64,000 nucleotides of DNA from Fibrobacter sp. UWR4 (GTDB taxonomy: Bacteria > Fibrobacterota > Fibrobacteria > Fibrobacterales > Fibrobacteraceae): the NCBI RefSeq assembly GCF_003149045.1, contig NZ_QGDU01000002.1, forward strand, positions 83,347 through 147,346, given 5' to 3'. The notes below the pieces were generated by a model that was given only the letters and a program-made list of their open reading frames with translations, was not told the DNA's origin and ran no database searches. Each line of letters opens with the position of its first letter. Positions within the stretch are counted from its first letter, which is position 1. Below are positions 57,867-64,000 of the stretch, piece after piece. The position numbers were made by a program, and so were the translations under genes.

Positions 57867-58841
57867 ATGTTCAAAGTTTTCGTTGATGGCGAAGCTGGTA
57901 CTACCGGTCTTCAGATTTATGATCGTCTTGCAAAGCGTAACGACATCGAAGTTCTGCGCATTTCCCAGGAGCTGCGTAAGGATATCGCCGAACGCCAGCG
58001 CTTGATCAATGAATCCGACGTGACCTTCCTGTGTCTGCCAGACGCAGCCGCCATGGAAAGTGCCGCCCTCTGCACCAACCCGGACACCTGCATTATCGAT
58101 GCATCTACCGCCCACCGTGTAAACCCGGATTGGACCTACGGTATGCCGGAACTTTCTGCAGAACAGCGCGAGGCTATCAGCAAGGCTAAACGCATTGCCA
58201 ATCCTGGCTGTCACGCCACAGGTTTCATCCTGGGCGTGCATCCCCTTGTTGCAAGCGGAATTCTGCCTAGGTCCGCAAACTTGGCTGCCTACAGCATCAC
58301 CGGCTATTCTGGCGGTGGCAAGAAACTTATCGCCGAATACGAAGAAGAAGCCGCTCTTAGCCACAAGGCTGGAGAATCCCTCCCCATCATGACTCCGGCA
58401 CCTTATGCCCTGGCTCTTAGCCACAAGCACATTCCCGAAATGAAGAAGTACTGCGAACTTGAAAATACGCCCTTCTTCAATCCGGTGCTTGGCCCCTACT
58501 ATAAGGGCATGGCAGTAACGGTTGCCATCTTTGCAAACCAGCTGACCAAGAAGGTGGGCCCTCAGGACCTGACCGATATTTTGAAGGAACACTATGCGGG
58601 TTCCAACTTCGTTACGGTTATGCCTTACGAGGCCACACCGGCAGAAACCCCGGCACTGATCAATGGTCGACTGAACCCGACCATCTGCAACAACACAAAC
58701 AACGCCTGCATCCAGGTTTTCGGCAACGAGAACATCATGCAGGTCACCACCATCATCGACAATCTGGGTAAGGGCGCCAGCGGTGCCGCCATCCAGAACA
58801 TGAACATCGCCCTGGGCTTGGAAGAAACTTTAGGCCTGTAA
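57867..58841 (+). CDS. argC: N-acetyl-gamma-glutamyl-phosphate reductase (short type)
   Basis: 324 residues, matching the shorter AGPR class. It reduces N-acetylglutamyl phosphate with NADPH in arginine synthesis. The N-terminal V-F-V-D-G-E-A-G-T-T-G-L-Q-I cofactor loop, D-A-S-T-A-H-R, the catalytic Cys in A-N-P-G-C-H-A-T-G and the Y-S-G-G-G-K segment are diagnostic. AAGGAG precedes ATG. No other arg gene is adjacent; obg follows 50 bp later. Confidence 0.96.
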   Translation: MFKVFVDGEAGTTGLQIYDRLAKRNDIEVLRISQELRKDIAERQRLINESDVTFLCLPDAAAMESAALCTNPDTCIIDASTAHRVNPDWTYGMPELSAEQREAISKAKRIANPGCHATGFILGVHPLVASGILPRSANLAAYSITGYSGGGKKLIAEYEEEAALSHKAGESLPIMTPAPYALALSHKHIPEMKKYCELENTPFFNPVLGPYYKGMAVTVAIFANQLTKKVGPQDLTDILKEHYAGSNFVTVMPYEATPAETPALINGRLNPTICNNTNNACIQVFGNENIMQVTTIIDNLGKGASGAAIQNMNIALGLEETLGL

Positions 58842-58891
58842 GACCGCGACGAAGCCAACACACTCAACCTCACCCACTCCACGGGAGAATT

Positions 58892-60028
58892 ATGTTTTTA
58901 GACGAAAAATCAATCGAAGTACGCTCCGGCAAAGGCGGCGACGGCATCTGCAGTTTCCACCGTGAAAAATTTGTACCTCTGGGCGGCCCCGATGGCGGAG
59001 ATGGCGGCCGTGGCGGCCACGTCATTCTCCAAGTCAATGAACAGTATTCCACCCTATTGGACATGGGCAACGCACGCCTGTACAAAGCTCAAGGCGGACA
59101 GCCCGGTGGCGCAAAGCGTTGCACCGGCCGTTCAGCAGAAGACCTGATTGTAGATGTCCCCAAGGGCACTATCGTGAAGGACGCCGAAGGCCGTATCCTT
59201 GCAGACCTGACCGAGGACGGCCAGCGCTGGATTGCCGCACGCGGCGGTAAGGGCGGCATGGGAAACCAGCATTTTGCAACTCCTTCCAACCAGGCTCCTC
59301 GTAAGTGCACTCCTGGTGAAGCAGGCGAAAAACGCGAACTGTTCCTGGAACTGAAGCTCATGGCAGATGTCGGCCTGGTAGGTTTTCCCAACGCAGGCAA
59401 GTCTAGTCTCGTGAACAAGATTTCCAGCGGACGTCCTAAGGTAGGTGACTATCCCTTTACCACTCTGGAACCGGTACTCGGCATCGTCCAGATGAACGGA
59501 CACAGCTTCGTTGTTGCGGACATTCCGGGTCTTCTGGAAGGCGCTAGCGAAGGCAAGGGTCTGGGCCATCAGTTCCTGAAGCACATCGAACGCACTCATA
59601 CACTTTTGTTCGTAATCGACGGATTTGCAGAAAACGCATACGAACAGTTCAGCGTTCTCAAGAGCGAACTTGCTGCATTCCACCCGAAGCTCGCAAAGAA
59701 GCCCTACGTTATCGCACTTAACAAGAACGATCTTGGAATCGATAATGCCATTAAGGAATTCGCTGACCACAAGGAAAAGGTCATTGTGACTTCCGCTGTT
59801 ACCGGCGATGGCTGCCATGAATTGCAGCAGGCTTTGGACGAAGCTGTCCCCCACGTTCAAAAGAAGAAGGTGGGCTGGGAATCCAAGAAGGTCGTAGAAG
59901 CCAAGACCATGAAGGCTGCAGAAAAGACCAAGGCAAAGGCTGCCCGAAAGGAAGCTTCAAAGAAGCCAGTTTCCAAGGTCCCCGCCAAGAAACCCGTAGC
60001 TCGTAAGGCTCCAGCAAAGAAGAAATAA
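58892..60028 (+). CDS. obg: Obg-family GTPase
   Basis: 378 residues. Obg acts in 50S ribosome assembly and growth control. The Gly-rich Obg fold (about 1-158) with G-G-K-G-G-D-G and G-G-P-D-G-G-D-G-G-R-G-G precedes the G domain: P-loop G-F-P-N-A-G-K-S-S-L, D-I-P-G-L-L-E-G-A, N-K-N-D and S-A-V. The C-terminal about 45 residues are a Lys/Ala-rich basic tail; the OCT domain of Bacillus Obg is absent. GGGAG precedes ATG. smpB follows 13 bp later, so both are probably in one operon. Confidence 0.96.
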   Translation: MFLDEKSIEVRSGKGGDGICSFHREKFVPLGGPDGGDGGRGGHVILQVNEQYSTLLDMGNARLYKAQGGQPGGAKRCTGRSAEDLIVDVPKGTIVKDAEGRILADLTEDGQRWIAARGGKGGMGNQHFATPSNQAPRKCTPGEAGEKRELFLELKLMADVGLVGFPNAGKSSLVNKISSGRPKVGDYPFTTLEPVLGIVQMNGHSFVVADIPGLLEGASEGKGLGHQFLKHIERTHTLLFVIDGFAENAYEQFSVLKSELAAFHPKLAKKPYVIALNKNDLGIDNAIKEFADHKEKVIVTSAVTGDGCHELQQALDEAVPHVQKKKVGWESKKVVEAKTMKAAEKTKAKAARKEASKKPVSKVPAKKPVARKAPAKKK

Positions 60029-60041
60029 GGTTTATTAGTCA

Positions 60042-60512
60042 ATGGCAAAAAAAGAACAAGCAACACCAGTCATCCAGAATAGAAAGGCAAACCACCTTTA
60101 CTTCGTGGATGAGACCTTCGAAGTGGGCATCATGCTCATCGGTTCCGAAGTCAAATCCATTCGCGATGGTAAGTGTACCATCGGAGAAGCCTGGATTGAC
60201 CTGGACGAAGAGAAGGACGAACTGTGGTTGGTTGGAGCCCATATTGACGAATATCTTTTCGCAAACCGATTCAACCATTTCCCCGCAAGACGCCGCAAGC
60301 TTCTGGCACATGTCCATGAAATCCAGAAGATGCGTAAGGCCAAGGAACAGAAGGGCTGCACCCTCATCCCCCTGAAGATCTACTTCAAGAACCGTCGCGC
60401 CAAGCTGGAAATGGGAATCTGCCGCGGTAAGGACCAGCACGACAAACGTCAATCCATCATGGAACGTGATGCCAAGATGGAAATGGCTAGAGCAGCGAAG
60501 GCACACAAATAA
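60042..60512 (+). CDS. smpB: SsrA-binding protein SmpB
   Basis: 156 residues. SmpB delivers tmRNA to stalled ribosomes. It shows N-R-K-A-N-H-L-Y-F-V-D-E-T-F-E-V-G-I, G-S-E-V-K-S-I-R, the H-x-x-x-Y-x-x-x-N-R-F-N-H-F-P-A-R-R-R-K-L-L motif, and a basic C-terminal tail that mimics mRNA in the decoding channel. The tmRNA gene is not in this window. Its stop TAA overlaps the ATG of the amidase gene by one base (TAATG), indicating translational coupling. Confidence 0.97.
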   Translation: MAKKEQATPVIQNRKANHLYFVDETFEVGIMLIGSEVKSIRDGKCTIGEAWIDLDEEKDELWLVGAHIDEYLFANRFNHFPARRRKLLAHVHEIQKMRKAKEQKGCTLIPLKIYFKNRRAKLEMGICRGKDQHDKRQSIMERDAKMEMARAAKAHK

Positions 60513-61672
60513 TGAACAACATGCTGGGGAAAGTTTTCGCAATATTCTGTCTGATGGCAGCTACCCTCTGGGCGGCTCAGGTGGACGTGGAAACTTTTGC
60601 AAAAAGCAAACAGGCATCTTTCCACTGGTATCCTGTCCAAAAGACAATTACCCTGGCAGGAGCATCCGACACAGCCAAAATGGCCATCGGACTCCCCTAC
60701 GTTTCCTTCAACGGGAAATCCGTAGATCTTAAGGTCGCTCCCGTCCTGAAAGACAACAAAATTTGGCTTGATGCGGCAGACACATCCAAGTTCCAATTTG
60801 CAAGACCCATTAGCAGTTCCGCTACTGCAAAGGTTTCCAGCAGTTCCAGCGCGGTAAAGACGGCAAGCAGCTCTAGTGCGATAAAGCCTGCTAGCAGTTC
60901 CAGCGCAGTTGCAGTGACGGTAGCCGCACCTAAGAACGAAACCGCAGGAACTCGAGAAGTAAAGACCATCGTCATCGACCCCGGTCACGGCGGTAAGGAC
61001 TCCGGCGCTCTTGGCGCAAAAGCACAGGAAAAGGACATCGTTCTCGCCGTAGGAAAGCTTCTCAAGAAGGAACTGGAAAAGGAAGGCTTCAAGGTCAAGA
61101 TGACTCGCGACAAGGACGTGTTCATCGAACTAGGCCAGCGAGCAAATCTCGCCAACCAGTGGGATGGGGACCTGTTCATCAGCCTCCATTGCAACGCCAT
61201 TGACGCCTCCCCCGAAAAGAAGAAACAAATCAAGGGTTATCACGTTTACGTTCTTCGCGCCCCCGAGAGTGAAGAAGACAAGGCCATTGCCCGTCGCGAA
61301 AACAAGGTGGCCACCCTCTATGGCGAAAAGAACGCCAAGGAAGAACTGACTCCTATTGAATGGTTCAAGCTGGAAGCCCGTCTTGAAAAATACAAGCAGA
61401 ACAGCTACATGTTCACCGAGGAACTACTCAAGGCCAACGACGGCTACAAGATCCGCAAGCAGGCGGGTGGCGTAGGCGGTGCAGGCTTCATGGTCCTGGT
61501 AGGCGCATTGATGCCTGCAGTGCTCTACGAAATCGGCTTCATCAGCAACCCCGACGACGAAGCCTACATGATGAGCTCCGCCGGACAGAAGGATATTGCA
61601 GAACGCATTTCCAAGGCCGTAGCAAGCTACAAGGCAGCAGTCCACAACTACAGAGAAACTTTGGGCCGATAA
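60512..61672 (+). CDS. N-acetylmuramoyl-L-alanine amidase (Amidase_3)
   Basis: 386 residues. A signal peptide (to about 22) is followed by a small N-terminal domain (about 25-105), a linker of repeated S-S-S-S-A blocks (about 107-135) like those of the polysaccharidases, and an Amidase_3 zinc domain (about 150-380): V-I-D-P-G-H-G-G-K-D-S-G-A, S-L-H-C-N-A and Y-E-I-G-F-I-S-N-P with the catalytic Glu. It cleaves the peptide from MurNAc during cell separation. Start ATG 60512 overlaps the smpB stop; ATG 60521 is an alternative. Confidence 0.94.
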   Translation: MNNMLGKVFAIFCLMAATLWAAQVDVETFAKSKQASFHWYPVQKTITLAGASDTAKMAIGLPYVSFNGKSVDLKVAPVLKDNKIWLDAADTSKFQFARPISSSATAKVSSSSSAVKTASSSSAIKPASSSSAVAVTVAAPKNETAGTREVKTIVIDPGHGGKDSGALGAKAQEKDIVLAVGKLLKKELEKEGFKVKMTRDKDVFIELGQRANLANQWDGDLFISLHCNAIDASPEKKKQIKGYHVYVLRAPESEEDKAIARRENKVATLYGEKNAKEELTPIEWFKLEARLEKYKQNSYMFTEELLKANDGYKIRKQAGGVGGAGFMVLVGALMPAVLYEIGFISNPDDEAYMMSSAGQKDIAERISKAVASYKAAVHNYRETLGR

Positions 61673-61706
61673 CAAGCCGCAATCATGAACCTCATTGAAG
61701 ATTAAG

Positions 61707-61737
61707 CAAAAAGGAACCCCAAGCGGAGTTCCTTTTT
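61707..61737. terminator. Bidirectional terminator after the amidase gene
   Basis: AAAGGAACTCC-type stem (AAGGAAC...GTTCCTT with one mismatch) and T6; the complementary strand also has a T-run, serving the converging gene at 61760. Confidence 0.85.
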
Positions 61738-61759
61738 TGATTATCAATACGACATCCTA

Positions 61760-62521
61760 TCAACGCAACGATCTGCTAGTACGACCATATTCCACATTCA
61801 CATGACTAGCCTGATTTCCTTTATTTCGTTTTCCGTTGACCAAATAAGTCTTATTTTCCGAAGTTTTTCTTGGCCTTGGCTCCGCAAAATCTCCATTGAA
61901 TCCGGACCAGCGATCAATGTCAGCAAATTTCGACTCCGGTAACACATCAGCAAACATCGGGATCTTACTGAATGTAGGAGTTCCTTCATCCTGGTAAACA
62001 CACTGATGAGCGAAGTGGGCAGGAAAGCCTTCACCATCCTCCCTAGAATCCACGACATCATATACCGTTATGTATTGACACAAAGCGAAGTAAGATGATG
62101 ATTTTTGATAGACAAAGTATGCCGTATCATTTTCAATAGGAGATTTTCTGTTGAAAACATAAGTGTCGTCCCCCGAATATTCACTACGATACGAGGACAA
62201 CTTAAAGCTGGTGGTATCATCTAAATTCAAAGTTTTTCCCGCAACCAACGAATCCGTCGACAGCACCCTCCAAAACTTTTCATCAGCATCTCGCGGTGCG
62301 TTCATATAAAGCGACAGTTGACAGCCACCGATTACAACCATGTCGCATACGCATGCTTCGGAAACATACCAATGTATGTAGGAATCATAACCATCATAGA
62401 TGCCGTTTTCACCAAAGCCCCAACTTTGGCCTGCAATGGGATCAATAACAATGGTCTGTTCCCATTCCTTTGCGAACAAACCTGCTACCAAACAAAATAT
62501 TAGGGAAATAAATTTTCTCAT
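61760..62521 (-). CDS. Secreted protein of unknown function
   Basis: 253 residues with a signal peptide (M-R-K-F-I-S-L-I-F-C-L-V-A-G-L-F-A). The ribosome binding site is strong (AAGGAGG, 5 nt before ATG). The mature part is rich in Tyr, Ser and Asp with several Cys (C-V-C-D, G-G-C-Q-L, A-L-C-Q-Y), suggesting a beta-rich disulfide-bonded exported protein. The last 50 residues are basic and polar. I recognise no family. A T-rich hairpin at 62625-62656 lies upstream on the same strand. Confidence 0.65.
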   Translation of the reverse strand: MRKFISLIFCLVAGLFAKEWEQTIVIDPIAGQSWGFGENGIYDGYDSYIHWYVSEACVCDMVVIGGCQLSLYMNAPRDADEKFWRVLSTDSLVAGKTLNLDDTTSFKLSSYRSEYSGDDTYVFNRKSPIENDTAYFVYQKSSSYFALCQYITVYDVVDSREDGEGFPAHFAHQCVYQDEGTPTFSKIPMFADVLPESKFADIDRWSGFNGDFAEPRPRKTSENKTYLVNGKRNKGNQASHVNVEYGRTSRSLR

Positions 62522-62624
62522 TATAGCCTCCTTTTTTTACTCCGCAATTAAAATAAAAGGCTATGTTCTATTAGAGTGTAGAACTGCCATTTTATGTTGA
62601 ATTTGCTGAAAAAAAACTAAAAAA

Positions 62625-62656
62625 TGGTCTAACCCAACAAAAATTAGGTTAGACCA
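62625..62656 (-). terminator. Minus-strand terminator of unclear parent
   Basis: TGGTCTAACC/GGTTAGACCA, a perfect 10-bp stem with a 12-nt loop; on the minus strand T-runs follow. A stronger terminator already ends the FISUMP frame 100 bp upstream. Confidence 0.7.
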
Positions 62657-62764
62657 AGTATCTAAGATACAGTTTTTAGGTAGGTAAATCTCAGTTTCTA
62701 ATAGGGTGTGTTTTTTAGATAGTTATATTACATCTACACATTGAAAGAACATAGACAAATTGAA

Positions 62765-62795
62765 AAAGACCAGCCCACAAGGCTGGTCTTTTTTT
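62765..62795. terminator. Terminator after the FISUMP reading frame
   Basis: AAAGACCAGCC/GGCTGGTCTTT, an 11-bp stem with T-runs on both strands. Confidence 0.9.
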
Positions 62796-62809
62796 ACACC
62801 ATAGATTCA

Positions 62810-63871
62810 CTAATCTTTCACGCAACGAACAGAGGAGAGCTCTGCTCTTTTGTATTTATCATGAATTAAAGCATAATCATGAGTAAATAAGAATTCAGCG
62901 GCTTTTGCATAGCTATCACGTTCAGATACAGTCCAAAATGATGCCTTGGAAGAGTGTTCATAGAAGGAAGGTTTCATCCCAAAGCCAACAGAATCTTTTC
63001 CATTTTTATGATCTCGCCAGTCTTTATTTGACTTCAACACATGGCCAGTACATTCATAGTAGACAATCGAACTACCATTGTCGTGACTATCGCAACCCAC
63101 GGAAGTAAACATATCTCCCAATTCCGTAGAATCAGGAATGTGCCAACCTGAAGGACAAACGCCTTGAATGGGAAGTTCCTTTTCGTCAAGACAAACTTTT
63201 CTTTCGCATTCTTTTTTCGAAGAATCCATAGCCACTGCGGACACCCAGGAATAGTTCCGTCCATTTTCCTCACAGTTATCAGGAAAATCACATTCACTAC
63301 CCACAACATCAAAGTTGAGATTTTCCGCCATCCATTCCTTACCATTGATTGTCACCGTTTTATAGGAATGGCCATCACGTTCATCTACAAGAACACCATA
63401 CAATCCCTTGTAACCTTCATATTCTGGAGGTTTAGGATAATCCGTTCCGTTTCGTTTGCAACGGACGCCCACTTTTTGGTCGTAAGAATAAGACATGCCA
63501 TAGAAATTCGAATATCGATCCTCAAATGCAAAAACATAACCGTTGTCTTTGTCAAACACATCACTTGAAGCATAAGCTGCTATATAATGATAATTCTCCG
63601 ATGCTGAATAACGATAACTGGCGTGATATAAAGCCGAAAACCCCGTTTTATTTTGACATCTTTCCCACCACCAAAAACCATCAGCAGCAAGCGATGAATA
63701 AGCATCACCTTCTACGACTGAGTTAATAAAAGCACGCCATTCAACATAGCTTGGAATATGCCAACCATCCGGACAAGTTCCCTGAGCTATACGCCAATCA
63801 TAAATGTATCCAACATCTCGAATTTCCCTAGGTTCTCCGTATCTTTTTTCCGGAATATATCTCGCGGATTC
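62810..63871 (-). pseudogene. 5'-truncated protein with two FISUMP-type domains
   Basis: The frame is open from 63871 (just after an in-frame TGA at 63872-63874) to 62810, 353 codons plus stop. Two copies of the Fibrobacter major-paralogous-domain pattern are visible: Y-I-Y-D-W...C-P-D-G-W-H-I-P-S...W-W-W...V-G-V-R-C, and K-E-W-M-A-E-N-L-N...C-P-S-G-W-H-I-P-D...V-R-C-V. The only internal start is GTG 63559, which would cut the first copy in half. No ATG or signal peptide precedes the first copy, and an A6 run (63844-63849, minus T6) could hide a frameshift. These domains are surface or secreted, of unknown function. Confidence 0.7.
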
Positions 63872-63908
63872 TCATCGTCAAGTAAATCCGATCTAGGCTG
63901 AAAACAAA

Positions 63909-63938
63909 AAAAATCCCTAGAAAGTGAATTCTAGGGAT
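63909..63938 (-). terminator. Minus-strand terminator upstream of the FISUMP frame
   Basis: ATCCCTAGAA/TTCTAGGGAT, a 10-bp stem, with T8 on the minus strand. It ends a gene beyond the right edge and sits only 38 bp before the truncated FISUMP frame. Confidence 0.85.
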
Positions 63939-64000
63939 GGTTAGGTTTCTAACTTGCGTTTTCGACCAAGAAAAGGACAAGCGATGAGACTTAACCGAGA

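Larger units (their letters stand above)
62522..62809. other. AT-rich spacer with two terminator hairpins
   Basis: About 290 bp. It holds minus-strand terminators at 62625-62656 and 62765-62795 and no gene I can support between them, although the spacing leaves room for a transcript of about 100 nt. Confidence 0.4.

Noticed and set aside
63557..63559. GTG start for a shorter FISUMP protein
   Set aside because: It would begin in the middle of the first domain copy, lacks a ribosome binding site and a signal peptide, and the same frame continues with clear domain sequence upstream.

Overview
The window looks like chromosome of a Fibrobacter-type bacterium (phylum Fibrobacterota). Four large secreted plant-cell-wall enzymes (GH74, GH43, GH5, PL1) carry serine-rich linkers and similar C-terminal sorting-like modules. 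A two-copy FISUMP-type (Fibrobacter succinogenes major paralogous domain) reading frame lies at the right edge. The envelope genes are Gram-negative (Omp85-like, OmpA, FadL-like, TolC/RND, MCE). Base composition looks near 50% GC. I see no insertion sequence, prophage or CRISPR array.

Layout. 1-18.4 kb: a partial gene, then the four polysaccharidases, each with its own terminator, interspersed with clpB, tRNA-Leu(GAG), a small outer-membrane barrel gene, tgt and an orphan gltD. 18.4-32.8 kb: acyl-CoA synthetase, dnaX-ybaB, a TolC/adaptor/RND efflux operon, an orphan GspE/PilB-type ATPase, and an MCE gene with recG. 32.8-38.1 kb: a small membrane protein, a FadL-like porin, RNase P RNA, an Omp85-like protein, a thioredoxin-like protein and tRNA-Arg(TCT). 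38.2-45.7 kb: metF, a degenerate HD-domain protein, serC, psd, an EndoIII-like Fe-S protein, a lipoprotein, a GerW/YtfJ-type protein, dtd and a second lipoprotein. 45.7-54.4 kb: two unfamiliar membrane proteins, OmpA, a porin-like protein, groES-groEL and a class A penicillin-binding protein. 54.6-61.7 kb: tRNA-Arg(ACG), an XRE regulator, rlmN, a TPMT-like methyltransferase, a YchJ-like protein, argC, obg, smpB and a cell-wall amidase. 61.7-64 kb: a secreted protein of unknown function and the FISUMP remnant.

The wall-degrading enzymes would jointly attack xyloglucan, arabinan/xylan side chains, cellulose/beta-glucan and pectin. The rest is mostly housekeeping and envelope biogenesis. The more unusual signals are: (1) about a dozen genes whose -10 hexamer sits 6-9 nt before ATG, implying leaderless or nearly leaderless mRNAs; (2) intergenic arrays with 7-nt phase, two of them built as opposed arms, in groES-groEL and before argC, serC-psd and ychJ; (3) an A10 slippery run in dnaX with stops immediately behind it in both alternative frames and a small downstream stem; (4) a structured CCGAG-type repeat family at two loci; (5) a membrane protein with an internally duplicated domain I do not recognise; (6) an RND pump lacking the TM4 proton-relay aspartates. 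All functional calls were made by reading the sequence; no database search was possible.
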